A stretch of DNA of 31,854 bases from Haplomitrium mnioides (taxonomy: Eukaryota > Marchantiophyta > Haplomitriopsida > Calobryales): NCBI GenBank assembly GCA_049999725.1, contig JBNGIS010034477.1:1-31854 (forward strand), read 5' to 3'. Below the pieces are notes generated by a model that had not been told where the DNA came from, did not search any database, and saw nothing but the letters and a program-made list of their open reading frames with translations. Below, piece by piece: positions 1 through 9,600 of this stretch; the stretch's first letter is position 1; each line of letters begins with the position of its first letter. Position numbers and translations under genes: made by a program.

Positions 1-1
1 G

Positions 2-262
2 GTGAGGAAGTTTTCTAAACGTTGGTTTGGACCTTATGTAGTGGTGATTGTGCATGACAATGCCACATATACCTTGAGAGAGTTGGATGGGACTTTGCTC
101 AAAGTTCCGATTGCATGAAAGCGGGTGAAACTGTTCAAGCAACGGGACCAAGAAAATGTCTTGGAGGATTTTGGAGCTGACATGCCAGTGTTTGAAGAAG
201 AAGAAAATCCAGAAGAGCAAGAGGAGGACTTCACTTTATTAGAGGAAGGAGAAAATCTCTGA
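2..262 (+). pseudogene. Element A: Ty3/gypsy polyprotein C-terminus (integrase tail), 5' part outside window
   Basis: The frame opening at base 2 reads as the C-terminal tail of a Ty3/gypsy integrase: a KFSKRWFGPYVV segment, then NATYTLRELDGT and KRVKLFKQRD, which is the usual integrase SH3-like/GPY-F type C-terminal region, followed by an acidic Glu-rich end that stops at 260-262. The left part lies outside the window. An in-frame TGA at 113-115 interrupts the reading where related proteins usually carry Gly, so the copy is a pseudogene. No chromodomain signature is visible in this tail. A purine tract and a TG-starting LTR follow directly, as expected for the 3' end of an LTR element on the plus strand. 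Confidence 0.75.
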
Positions 263-314
263 TGCCGACCACAACGTTTACTCTCTTGGTGCCTACCAGA
301 GGATGCACCAGTTC

Positions 315-327
315 AGTGGGGGGTGGA
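315..327 (+). other. Element A polypurine tract
   Basis: A purine-rich run, AGTGGGGGGTGGA, sits 53 bases after the stop codon and immediately before TGTCGTGTTATGG. This is the position and composition of a plus-strand priming polypurine tract next to a 3' LTR. The call depends on position and base content only. Confidence 0.6.
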
Positions 328-2289
328 TGTCGTGTTATGGTTCGGCAAGTGCGTGAAAGATAACAAGAAGAAAGGAAAAACAAATCACTCTTACCATGGA
401 TAAGTTTAGAGAAAAGTCAAGAAGAAGCGGCAAGGCATCTATCGAGAAGCTTCTAGAAACCCAAAAAAGTAGAGTCTGCCAGTACTACGTGGAAGATTCT
501 CGAGATCCTGTAGGTAAGGACAAGACTATCCTATTGGTTGTTCATGGATTATTTTGGACTATGCTCTCAGATATTTTGAAGATAAGAGAGAAAGCAACGG
601 GGAAGAAGGGGGGATCATTGCAAGAACAACCATGGAGGGGCAGATATCGAAGAGGGGAGTGGGCGCTCGAAACACGGAAGTTCTACGGTGGAGTTGAAGG
701 AGCTAATGGGTGGAAATCTTGGAAATGGAGAGAGGATTGTTTTTTGCTCCTAATTTTCCTCTTCCGAATCCTTTCTTTGTTGGTTTGCGCATTATTTCTC
801 GAGATCATTTTCGACAGTGAATGGTCTATCACTTCGGTGATAATTTCTTGAATTCGGTTATGAACTCACCTATTCCAGTAATGTTACCCATTATCACCTA
901 TGGGGAGCGATGGGATGTCACAATTTACATTCTGACCTGATGTGGAGAGGTGTTTCTCAAATCATCGTCGAAGAGTGTTTCAATTTTCGGTAAATGTTGA
1001 ATAGTCGGAGCTGCAATTGGTGGAGCATCGCCAAATGATCATCTGATTGAAGAGGAATCAAGTTTGCCTTCTGTTTCTTTCATCTTTGTTTCTTGTCAGC
1101 ACAAATAGCTTATGTTCTATGGTTCTTATATCAAAAGAAAAGTGAGTTAACTTGAAGTTAGTAAAAACCTAAAAGAAGGAGAGGAGGCAGCTCGTTTTTC
1201 TGAAGGTTCGAGGAGTTTCCAGAGGAGAAGGAGTTCGTGCAAGGCAAGGATCAAAAGCTCAAGAAAAGTGGCATCTTTTTGTGACAAATTTCAAGTCGTT
1301 TGGAGCTTTAGAACAATACGTATGAGCATTTGACGGTGAAGGGGTCAAATTGAAGGGCAGATTGTCTTTCACGCAATAGAATCAAGTGTAAAATGAATAT
1401 GGAAACAAAAAGAGTATCATTGGAAAGCTTACAACAAGGGCTACAATTTAAAGGCAAGTTTCGATTCATTTGGAGCTAGGGTTGTTCTGTAACAGTGAGT
1501 TGAAGTTGAGTACCGATTGAAAGGTTGTTTCGAATTCACTCCTCATTCGACTTTGAGTTGTGAATTCTTGCATTCCATCAAGAGCAGAGTGTCATTTGAT
1601 AATTTGGGAACCTAAATATGGTAGTATGATACAATAGTGTGTGAAGTTTCAAGGATATTCTCTTTGAAGTGAAGAAGTTGCTACCTAGGAAGTTTAGGGG
1701 TGTTATTTTGTTCGGTTTTCTCAAACAACATTGAATCTTTGAGAGTAATGACCAATTTGCTCAAGGATTTGAGCTGAAAATTTTCATACAGAGTTATCTT
1801 GCACCCTGGTTTTCAGCCTGAGAGTTTCAGACCCTAGGAACAAGCAAGCCATGCATTCTCCTTGACAACAAAAAGTTGGAGAAAACTATTTTCTTCGGGT
1901 TTATAATCAAACATTTATTGAATCTAGGAAAGGCATGAGAACCTAAATCTCTGTCAAAATGGTTCATTCCAAACCACTGAAATACAGAGCTTCTGCCATT
2001 TGCATAACACTCTCTACAGCCATATACCCAGCGTATTCTCAGAACAAGAAAATTGCCACACGACAACGTGTCAATCACATAGGTAATTTTAGATGAGCTT
2101 ATTTTTCTAGTATGACGTAGAGAAAAGACTAAACATGCAGATCGCTCCACGATCTAATGTTAAACATGGTTGTATAGAAGTCATGCCCCCATTGGTGTCT
2201 TGTAAATATTGAGGAGATTTCTCCTATGTATGTGTGTGATATATATTGAAGCTCACCATCTAGTGTATCCATCCCTGCAAACACATATT
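328..2289 (+). repeat. Element A probable 3' LTR, left end at 328, right end not determined
   Basis: The LTR is inferred to start with TG at 328, directly after the polypurine tract. Its partner LTR is outside the window, so the right end cannot be placed by comparison, and the end given here is simply where the 36-bp minisatellite begins. The true end could be shorter or could include that minisatellite. A TATA-like string (GATATATATTG, about 2238-2248) would suit a long U3 ending there. Open frames inside (396-851 forward, 1827-2150 reverse) show no family features and are treated as chance. Nothing else is recognisable in this 2-kb stretch. Confidence 0.4.
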
Positions 2290-2668
2290 CTGTGTAAGTT
2301 GTTTTTGCTCCTTGCTCAAAAGTCTATGTTGTTTAATCGCAAAAGAGAAGAGGAGATGCTCTGTCATTCCTAATCGCCCAACCAAATGGAGGCGCCCTCC
2401 AATCTTGTTAGTTGCGTTAATGCAGGAAGGCGTCTTGTTTTCTACTATCGCACGAACAAAAGGAGGCGCCCCTTGTTTATTGCTAATTGTGAAGCTAGAG
2501 AACGACACCCCATTTGGCTAATCGCCAACGCAGGAGAGAGGCCATGTTTTGTTCACCGCTTAGAGATGAGAGAGGCCCTCATTTTGCTAATTGCAAAGGA
2601 AAGAGAGGCGTGTTTTTGCAATCATGAAAACACATGGAGGCGATATTCTTTGTTTTTCTCTCTACCAA
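2290..2668. repeat. Degenerate ~36-bp minisatellite, about 10 units
   Basis: Successive units begin at about 2315, 2352, 2388, 2425, 2462, 2499, 2535, 2569, 2602 and 2636, giving a period of 33-37 bases. Each has a core like GGAGGCGCCCTTGTTTT followed by TGCTAATCGC and a variable A-rich spacer. Two units keep the exact 10-mer GGAGGCGCCC and others carry variants such as GGAAGGCGTC, AGAGAGGCC and GGAGGCGAT. Open frames over the array (forward 2312-2521 and 2386-2733) follow from the near-multiple-of-three period and do not look like genes. It may lie inside element A's LTR or just after it. Confidence 0.7.
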
Positions 2669-3430
2669 CAATCTTGACAATGGGATTTTTGATAACTCGA
2701 TTTTGGATAAAACGAGTTCTATCTACTTACTAACAATAACGAGCCAAATTCAAAGCTATATTTCACACATTCCAATTGAAATCAAGCATTCAATTTTTAT
2801 TAGGTTTGGGGCCTACTCATGGGACGCTGTCAAAATTCTTGAAGAGCTCAAAGTCACATATTGGAGAGATTGTTGATGTTCTATTTTATGCTAGACATTC
2901 TAGGAGTAAAAGCTTAGAAGAGCATTTTGAAATGACACCCACTACAACAGACATAACAGACAAAGAAGATGGCATGAAAAAATTCACATAGCATATGGAG
3001 ATCCTTGGTAGACAACATTTCATGCAACACAATGATGGCAATCTCAAAACCTAGTGACACCACTATCACTAAGAAGGAAATTGTTGTTGGGATCCAGGTA
3101 GATTGTAGTGCTCAGATCTGCTTGAACTTGGGCAAGATACAATTCACCCAAGTAAAGACCCTCACTATTGCAATTGAGGTATGGTCTCAAAGAAGCCTAT
3201 GAGCAAAGAGGTCTTGCTAACCTAAAGGATTTTTTGACATGTATGTAGGCCCCATGAACTCTAAAAGCAGTACATGTCACCAATATGAAGAAGTTCTTTG
3301 CATGTGTAGCATAATCAAATTGAGCTTCAAGTTGAGCGTGATAACCAAAGATAGCTAGGCAAAACGAAGGCAACAATATGAATTCAACACTAGTTTCAAA
3401 GAAGGGCAAGCTTCCAAAGTGCACATATTT
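2669..3430. other. No recognisable gene; left flank of chromovirus insertion B
   Basis: This stretch was contiguous with base 8362 onward before element B inserted, so it could be the decayed 5' (gag) end of the copia element. I could not recognise a gag domain, zinc knuckle, LTR end or primer binding site in it. The short frames here (2776-2991, 3005-3202, 3197-3448 reverse) carry no family motif. Confidence 0.4.
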
Positions 3431-3435
3431 GGAAT
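3431..3435. repeat. Target-site duplication of element B, left copy (GGAAT)
   Basis: GGAAT directly precedes the first TG of the left LTR and recurs exactly at 8357-8361, directly after the terminal CA of the right LTR. A 5-bp duplication is what Ty3/gypsy integrases generate. Confidence 0.9.
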
Positions 3436-3824
3436 TGTAATAGTACAAGCATAAAGTTGTGCTATTTATAAGAAATCAGAGAGGAGTGAAGGAAGTGGTA
3501 GTGAGTCACTTTTAGGGTTAAGATTTGATTACTTGTCTTTGAAGTCACTTTTGGTAGAGAGTCACCTTTAAGGCTGAAATTAGAAGTGACTTGTAAGTGA
3601 AGAAACAGGAAGGACACCCTCTTCTCTTGTATAAATAGAAAGGTTTCTTAGCCCACTCCTCATTCTGGAGTTCCTCTTGAATCACTTGGGTTCTTTGGTT
3701 GCTTGGCTTTTGCTTGCACTCTTGGTCTTAGCTTAGACCTTGAGTTGCTTTTGGTTGAAGAACTCTATTAGAGTTCACCATGAGTTCTTACTCATTTGGA
3801 TTTGGTCTATGAGATTCTTTTACA
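3436..3824 (+). repeat. Element B 5' LTR
   Basis: It begins TGTAATAGTACAAGC and ends TTTTACA. It aligns without gaps to 7968-8356 with about 15 substitutions. It carries the promoter TATA box at 3630-3637 and is followed two bases later by the primer binding site. Inside it the word GTCACTTTT/GAGTCACC recurs (about 3506-3570), a short internal repeat in U3 upstream of the TATA box. Confidence 0.93.
3630..3637 (+). promoter_or_regulatory. TATA box of element B 5' LTR
   Basis: TATAAATA within CTTGTATAAATAGAA is a good plant TATA box. It lies about 195 bases into the LTR, leaving about 190 bases for R and U5. The same motif is conserved in the 3' LTR at 8162-8169. Confidence 0.75.
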
Positions 3825-3825
3825 T

Positions 3826-3837
3826 TGGTATCAAAGC
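3826..3837 (+). other. Primer binding site, initiator tRNA-Met type
   Basis: TGGTATCAAAGC starts two bases after the LTR end. It matches the common plant retrotransposon site TGGTATCAGAGC at 11 of 12 positions, complementary to the 3' end of initiator tRNA-Met. Confidence 0.85.
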
Positions 3838-3863
3838 TACAGTTCTTTTTTGGTGTGAGCTAC

Positions 3864-4508
3864 ATGGAGAGTCAAGAGGAGGTGATTCAAGCAATGGAAC
3901 AATGACTTGAACATCTTTCATGCCTTTTGAAAGTGGGAATTAAAGAAAGAGCAATGTTTTGAGAAGAAGAGAGTTATGAGCGATTTCCAACGCCAAAAGC
4001 ATATGATGGAAAGGTGACTTGTGGTGCTTGTGAGAACTTCATTTTCAAATGTGAACAATATTTTGAAGCTACAAACATTAGAGAGGATAGTCGGCGAATT
4101 CTTATTGCGGCAAGCCAATTAGAAGGAGTTGCAAAGACTTGGTGGAGATATCAAGTAGAACAAGCACAACGTGAATTTGTTGCTCCTATTGTTTCTTGGT
4201 ATGAGTTCAAAGAAGGAGTGATTTCAAGATTTAGGGTTGTAAATGCTTCAAAAGTAGCAAGGGATTGATTGGTCGAATTGAAGCAACTTGGTACAGTAAG
4301 AAGCTATGTAACACATTTTCAAGATACAATTATGCAAATTCCTGATATAAGAGAAGAAGAGGCATTAGACTGCTTTGTTTGGGGATTGAAGCGTCACACG
4401 AGAATAGAAGTTACTATGAGAGAGCCTACTCAATTAGAAGAAGCAATGCGTATGGCGAAGCGGCATGACTCATTACTCACGGCTTCAGAAGTTAGATCTC
4501 GTCCTTAA
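3864..4508 (+). pseudogene. Element B gag (capsid) region, broken
   Basis: The frame from ATG 3864 gives a retrotransposon gag core: ILIAASQLEGVAKTWW, then YEFKEGVISRFR, then LKQLGTVRSYVTHFQ, ending near MAKRHDSLL. This is the capsid-like Retrotrans_gag fold that packages element RNA. Stops lie in frame at 3903, 3960, 4266 and 4506. At 4266 the related copy E keeps CGA in the same context, so that TGA arose from a CGA arginine codon. No CX2CX4HX4C zinc knuckle is present between the core and the protease, where one is normal. The gag core runs within about 40 codons into protease, suggesting an internal loss. The frame continues directly into protease. Confidence 0.85.
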
Positions 4509-4890
4509 CCATTCAGACAACGTTCTCAAAACCTTGCGAGCTCTAATGGAATTAAAATTCCGACAAGAATTCGAGGTACCTTGTTCCATCTTGATGGTAT
4601 GATTGACGAACACTCTTGTAGAATGTTGGTCGATAGTGGGAGTTCTGAAAATTTTATGTCACTACGTTTTGCTAAGATAATCAAAGCAAAATATAGGCCT
4701 ATCAAGGGAAGTGTTGTGATTATGGCTGATGGCCAAAAACATGACGTATTTTGCTCTCAAAAGCCATTCCTTCTATGGATTGGAAAAGAGTATACGGAAT
4801 CTATGCAATTTGTTATTGCACCTGTACAATATGACATCATTTTAGGATTGCCTTGGCTTGAAGAAAGATTCGCTCAATTTGATTGGAGAA
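4509..4890 (+). pseudogene. Element B aspartic protease
   Basis: In the same frame as gag, the segment MLVDSGSSENFMS places the catalytic Asp-Ser-Gly at 4632-4640, and the partner hydrophobic motif DIILGLPWLEE ends the domain near 4875. Both features are standard for Ty3/gypsy pepsin-like retroproteases that cleave the polyprotein. The DSG triad is intact, one of the few catalytic sites in this element that survives. The domain is about 95 residues, a normal length. It is fused with no gap to the RT linker downstream. Confidence 0.85.
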
Positions 4891-5094
4891 AACGACAAAT
4901 TCAAGTTACCTTACAAGGTAAGAAATTTTTTTTGGGGTGTTCGACACCATTGGTGAAGAAGTCTAAATCAATTCAGCATGTTAATTCAGTGGAGCAAGAG
5001 TTGCATGTCTTTGCTGTTTGGATTAAGCCTATCATGGACTTGAGTAATGAGGGGGAAAAAGATGTGCATACCTTAATGATAGATGATATTTTGA

Positions 5095-5880
5095 AAGAGT
5101 TTGCGGATGTGTTTTCGGAGGATTTGCCAAAGGGGTTACCAGACGATCGGGGAATGCCTTTTCCGATTGAGTTGATACCGAGAAGCACTCCTTATAATCG
5201 ACCTATATATCGGCTATCACCACAAGAATTAGAGGAGCTTCAAAAGACATTGACGGATCTTCTTGAGAAGGATTTCATTCAACATAGTACTTCTCTTTGA
5301 GGAGCTCCGGTATTCTTTGTGCCAAAGAAAGATGGTGGCTTTGGTCTTTGTACAGATTATCTAGGATTGAACAATCAAACAGTGAAGAATGTCTATCCTC
5401 TACCTCGTATTGATAACTTGTTGGATCAATTGAATAGTGGACGATTCTTTTCTAAGTTGGATCTTCGAAGTGGCTATTGGCAAATTCCAATCAAGCCATG
5501 TACCAAAGACAACTTTTTGCACAAGGTATGGGCATTTTGAGTGGAAAGTTCTTACATTTGGTCTTACTAGTGCTCCGGCGATATTCATGGATCAAATGCA
5601 TCGAGTTTTTGATGGGTTATTGGATACGCCAATGTTGGTATTTTTGGACAATATCTTTATCTTTAGTAAAAGTGAAGTTGAACATCACGCTCATCTCAAG
5701 GAAGTACTACAACGACTAGGCAATTGGAAGTTTTATTGCAAGAAGTCTAAGTGTGAGTTTTGGAAGCAAGAGGTGACTTATCTAGGGCATAAAGTCTCTG
5801 CGGATGGCATCAAGATGGAGGAAGAGAAAATTAAGTCTATTGCAGAGTGGCCAACACCAAATGATGCAAAGGATGCTTGA
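5095..5880 (+). pseudogene. Element B reverse transcriptase, catalytic Asp lost
   Basis: RT begins after the linker DVFSEDLPKGLP. The fingers segment MPFPIELIPRSTPYNRP is followed by [42 protein letters not shown], the palm motif and VTYLGHKVSADGI. The palm reads FLDNIFIF at 5641-5664, where family members have xxDDI: the second catalytic aspartate (5650-5652) is AAT. Stops occur at 5298 and 5878, and a frameshift near 5510-5520 moves the reading from the frame ending at 5540 to the frame used from 5437. The enzyme would be dead even without the stops. Confidence 0.9.
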
Positions 5881-6440
5881 GCTTTTAATGGATTAGCAAG
5901 CTTTTATCAAAGATTCATTCAATACTATGCTCATATTGCTGCACCGCTTACGGATTTACTAGGGAAGGATGCAAAGTTCAAATGGACAACCAAGAAGCAA
6001 GTGGCATTTCAACAACTCAAGGATGCAGTGACATCTTGTCCAATTCTACAACCATATGATCCAAAGAGGCGTTGTATAGTTGATTTTGATGCTTCTAATT
6101 TTGTTATTGGAGCGATTTTACAGTGAGAGTTTGAGGATGGACTTCATCCAATTGCCTTCATGTCACACCGATTGAATGCGGCGGAGAGAAATTATTCTGC
6201 AAGAGATCGAGAGCAATTACCAATGGTTTATGCTATCAAGATGTGGAGACACTATCTTTTGGGCAAATTTGTACTTATGCGCACAGACCACAAGCCATCC
6301 ACTTGGAAAATATGAGAAGTCGTCATTATTGATGGGAAAATCAACTATAACTCTTTGATTTCAAGTTGGAGTACAAGCCGGGAAGGTTCCACACTATTCT
6401 TGATGCATTGTCTCAAAGATCGGATCATCGAATAAATACA
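5881..6440 (+). pseudogene. Element B RNase H
   Basis: Continuing the RT frame, GLASFYQRFI and the connection KFKWTTKKQ lead into RNase H. The first catalytic aspartate lies in VDFDASNFVIGAIL (Asp codon 6088-6090), the glutamate region reads NYSARDREQLPMVYAI, and the RTDHKPS segment follows near 6282. The C-terminal YKPGRFHTILDALSQR (from 6372) is the usual end of the domain before integrase. A TGA at 6124-6126 and a break near 6310-6360 interrupt it. The domain would degrade the RNA strand of the replication intermediate. Its position between RT and integrase is the canonical Ty3/gypsy order. Confidence 0.85.
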
Positions 6441-7730
6441 CTAGAGACAACAAATGCTAGCATATTGCATCTTGATGAAGCAACCAGTGATGGCTTTCGA
6501 CAAAAGTTACAAGAAGACGCCTTCTTTACTCTTGTTAGAGCAAGTTTGGCGGTCCAAGATAGTGAGTATCATAGCTTTTCCATTCGGGATGGTATCTCTA
6601 TCAAGGCCATCAAATATATGTTCCACAAGATGATGCGCTTAGAATGGCACGTTTACAAGAAGCACATGATATTCCGATTTTTGGGCATCTTGGAGTAGAC
6701 AAGACTTTGGAGTTGCTTCAGCGGACTTGGTGGTGGCCAAACCTAGCTCAAGATGTTCGTGGCTTTGTTTGTTCTTATGAAAGTTGTCAACAAAACAAGG
6801 CTTCAAATCAAAAACTAGCTGGTCTTCTACAACCATTATCGATTCCTACTGCTCGGTGGGAACATGTAAGTTTGGATCTTATCACTTTGCTTCCAACCAC
6901 GCATTGTGGGTATACAACTATTGTGGTGTTTGTGGATAAGCTAAGCAAGCAAATTCATCTAGCACCGACAGTGGATACGATGGATGCTCCACAATTGGCA
7001 AAGATTTATTTTGATACAGTTTTCCGATATCATGGAATACCAAAGGTACTTATATCTGATAGAGATCCATGATTCACTGGGAAGTTTTGGCGAGAGTTAT
7101 TCACACTTTTGGGTACCAAACTATCTATGTCTACGGTGTATCATCCTCTCAAAAAAAAGGCAAACTGAACAGGAAATTGCACTGTGGAGGATATGCTTTG
7201 AGCATTTATCAATGTTCATCATACAGATTGGGATAGTTTTTTACCAGCTATTGAGTTTGCATACAACAACTCCAAACAAGCAAGTACTGGCTTTTCTCCT
7301 TTCTTTCTTAATTCCAGTCAACATCCTCTTGTTCCTGATAATTTGCTTTCTCCTTTGTCTTCCAATGTTCTCAGCCTTTCTACCTTTTTGTCTCGTTTGT
7401 CTTCCTCGTTGCAAGATACCAGAAACCATCTTGCTATTGCTCATAATCGGCAAAAACAATTTGCCGATAAACATCGTCGTGATTGCTCTTATGTTGTAGG
7501 TAACCAAGTTATGTTATCCACTCATAATCTTCCATTGTCTTTAGATACTCAAGTCTGTAAGTTATACTCTGCTTGGATTGGTCTTTTCTCTATTTCTCAA
7601 GTAATTTCTCTCGTTGCTTATAAACTTGATCTTCCTCTTCATATGAAGATTCATCCCATGTTCCATGTGTCTAAACTTAAGCCTTTTATTCCTATTCCAT
7701 CTTCTTTTCCAAATCGTGTTCAACTTCCTC
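6441..7730 (+). pseudogene. Element B integrase
   Basis: The zinc-binding N-terminal domain is visible in HDIPIFGHLGVDKTLELL with the Cys pair in VCSYESCQQNK (about 6660-6800). The catalytic core has SLDLITLLP, VVFVDKLSKQIHLAPT and VLISDRDP, giving the first two acidic residues. A TGA at 7070-7072 follows DP; copy E has CGA there. The region expected to carry the catalytic Glu (about 7140-7200) is shattered by indels around an A-run at 7150-7158. The C-terminal part resumes with FLSRLSSSLQDTRNH, VVGNQVMLSTHNLPL and PLHMKIHPMFHVSKLKPF. A frameshift near 6640 separates the RNase H linker from the zinc domain. It is a clear integrase relic of normal layout. Confidence 0.9.
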
Positions 7731-7749
7731 CTCCGGCCATTGTTTTTGA

Positions 7750-7954
7750 TGATCATGAAGAATTTGAAGTAGACCGCATTTTGGCGAAAAGGGTTATCAA
7801 GCAAGGGCGGCATCCTCAAGTTCAATACAAGGTTTTGTAGAAAGGCTACCCACTTCATGACGCTACTTGGGAACCTTCTGGAAATCTTGAGAATGCTCAA
7901 GAAGCTATTAATTTTTTTGAAAGTTGCGGCAATGACGAGGACGTCATCGATTAG
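7750..7954 (+). pseudogene. Element B C-terminal chromodomain
   Basis: EEFEVDRILAKRVIKQGRHP, then VQYKVL, a stop, KGYPLHDATWEPSGNL and AQEAINFF form a complete chromodomain of about 50 residues at the polyprotein end. Such domains in chromoviruses target integration to modified chromatin. The aromatic-cage tryptophan expected just before KGYP is replaced by TAG at 7838-7840. The reading frame otherwise runs to the true terminator TAG at 7952-7954, only a few bases before the polypurine tract. Confidence 0.88.
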
Positions 7955-7955
7955 C

Positions 7956-7967
7956 AGACGGGGATTA
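7956..7967 (+). other. Element B polypurine tract
   Basis: AGACGGGGATTA lies between the polyprotein terminator and the first TG of the 3' LTR. It is a short, weak purine tract in the right place for plus-strand priming. Confidence 0.55.
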
Positions 7968-8356
7968 TGTAGTAATACAAGCATAAGGTTGTGCTATTTA
8001 TAAGAAAATAGAGAGGAGTGAAGGAAGTGGTAGTGAGTCACTTTTAGGGTTAAGATTTGATTTCTTGTCTTTGAAGTCACTTTTGGTAGAGAGTCACCTT
8101 TAGGGATGAAATTAGAAGTGACTTGTAAGTGAAGAAAGAGGAAGGACACCCTCTTCTCTTGTATAAATAGAATGGCTTCTTAGCCCACTCCTCATTCTGG
8201 AGTTCCTCTTGAATCACTTGGGTTCTTTGGTTACTTGGTTTTTGCTTGCACTCTTGGTCTTAGCTTAGACCTTGAGTTTCTTTTGGTTGAAGAACTCTAT
8301 TAGAGTTCACCATGAGTTCTTACTCATTTGGATTTGGTCTATGAGATTATTTTACA
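7968..8356 (+). repeat. Element B 3' LTR
   Basis: 389 bases from TGTAGTAATACAAGC to TTTTACA, the same length as the 5' LTR and about 96% identical by eye. The TATA box at 8162-8169 is conserved. It is followed immediately by the GGAAT target duplication. Confidence 0.93.
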
Positions 8357-8361
8357 GGAAT
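8357..8361. repeat. Target-site duplication of element B, right copy (GGAAT)
   Basis: An exact copy of the five bases at 3431-3435, abutting the CA end of the right LTR. Confidence 0.9.
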
Positions 8362-8566
8362 AGAAGAGATGGCACTTTGAGAAGGACTGTTGAGATGAAG
8401 AATAGCAAACCTTCTTTGAATGACAAGTCCAAGTTCACCAAGAGCTACAAAGATGCAAAGAACAACAAAGGCAAGGGCAAGACCAATCTGAGTGATAGAG
8501 CTAATGCTACAAAACAGCTCAGATGATGAGCATGAGCTAGTCACAGCATATTAGTCCCAAGAATTA

Positions 8567-8885
8567 GAGCATGATTCTGAGAGGTGATTGCATCGAACAA
8601 AAGTGGTACCCATATTCAGAAGCAGCAATCATGGTTGAAATCATAAAGTCTAGGAGTAATACCTGACCCAAATCCAAACCAAGAGGCTCAAGAACCTAGA
8701 CATGAACATCATGATTCACAAGAGATCATGACTTTGAAAAGTGATTGCACTCAATAGTAGTGGTACCCAGATTCAGAAGCAACAAGTCATGTCTGCAATC
8801 ATAAATATCTACGAGTAAAACCTGATCTAAATCCAAACCAGAATGCTCAAGTACTTGGATGAGAAGAGTAGTGTGATTCACTATA
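8567..8885 (+). pseudogene. Element C protease region, tandemly duplicated (157-bp period)
   Basis: The reading WYPDSEATSHV at 8761-8793 matches the copia protease active-site region, which in plant elements typically reads WYxDSGA followed by xHV. The catalytic Asp is kept but the following Gly is Glu. A second, more decayed copy begins 157 bases upstream (WYPYSEA from 8604). The similarity extends through flanking words: GTGATTGCA upstream, and then AATCATAAA, GAGTAA, ACCTGA, AAATCCAAACCA and GTGATTCAC/ATGATTCAC downstream. So the whole ~157-bp block was duplicated, not only the motif. It is non-functional in both copies. Confidence 0.6.
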
Positions 8886-9094
8886 TGAGGATATTCTTAT
8901 AAGTCACTCAAATCGCTGAATGTTCTATAAACAGGAAACAGAGCATCATCATGTGTATATGATAAGTATGAATGTAGGGATCCTTTATAAGAGAATCACC
9001 ATTTCAGGGAAGAATGCTCCCATCACAGTAATCCCTGAAGAAACAAACTTATAGACATAACATAGAAGGCTAGGATATTTGTGTGCAAGGAAGA

Positions 9095-9600
9095 AGCACC
9101 GCCAACCAATGCCCAAGAAACCAAACACTGCACCAACAAGGTACAAGCTAGATATGATCCACTTCAATGTATGTGGACTATGGCAAAGTCACCTCTGCTG
9201 CAGGAGCTATGTACTTTGGGACATTTACAGATGACCAAAGCAGGAAAATATTTCTATATGTCATGAAGACCAATGATGGAGTCCTTGGGAATTTTGTCAC
9301 CCAAGTAACCAATGGCCAACAATTTAGTGAAGACTCTGAGAACATATGGAGGAGTTGAACACACAAATGAGGAGTTCAAAAGATACTTGGAGGAAGGAGT
9401 CAAAAGTTGGACGATAGCCAGGAGCAAGCTTAGTATAGTGCAGTTGAATGACTTAGCAAAAAGATGGTTGAGAATGCTAGGTGCATGTTGAGTGAGGCTT
9501 GTCTTATTGAAAGGCATTGGGCTGAAACTATAACCACAGCCAACTATTTGCACAATATTAACCCTTCATCACCCTCGAAGGGGAGAAAAGAAAATCCCAA
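9095..9600 (+). pseudogene. Element C integrase core fragments
   Basis: Three short readings in different frames align in order with a copia integrase. YKLDMIHFNVCG (about 9146-9180) is the segment with the first catalytic Asp in copia elements (usually LxxIHSDVCGP). AMYFGTFTDDQSRKIFLYVMK (first about 9209) is the core with the beta-strand FIDDxSRK. TYGGVEHTNEEFKRYLEEG (about 9344-9400) is the region of the second Asp, here lost. The C-terminal part MLSEACLIERHWAET and ANYLHNINPS (9484-9570) matches the conserved segment before the copia integrase tail. Stops and single-base shifts separate the pieces. Confidence 0.75.

Larger units (their letters stand above)
3436..8356 (+). mobile_element. 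Element B: full-length Ty3/gypsy chromovirus, inactive
   Basis: A 4,921-bp LTR retrotransposon bounded by 389-bp LTRs (3436-3824, 7968-8356) with TG...CA ends and a perfect 5-bp target duplication. Order on the plus strand: LTR, initiator-Met-type primer binding site, gag, protease, RT, RNase H, integrase, chromodomain, polypurine tract, LTR. The C-terminal chromodomain places it among chromoviruses. I counted about 15 differences in 389 LTR positions (~4%), so it is a relatively late insertion in this nest. The coding region has at least eight in-frame stops, several frameshifts, a mutated RT active site and no visible gag zinc knuckle, so it cannot encode its own mobilisation. Confidence 0.93.

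Noticed and set aside
396-851. 151-codon open frame after the element A polypurine tract
   Set aside because: It lies inside the inferred LTR, has no family motif, and its hydrophobic C-terminus is ordinary for AT-rich DNA. It is not supported as a gene.
2150-2300. TGTTAAACATGG at 2158 as a possible 5' LTR start of the copia element
   Set aside because: Only the first six bases match the copia 3' LTR (TGTTAAGATATAC). The following sequence differs and there is no primer binding site downstream.
2312-2733. Overlapping open frames on both strands with repeated Arg/Pro-rich peptides
   Set aside because: They follow from the near-36-base minisatellite, whose period keeps frames open. Units drift in length, so no frame follows the repeat consistently.
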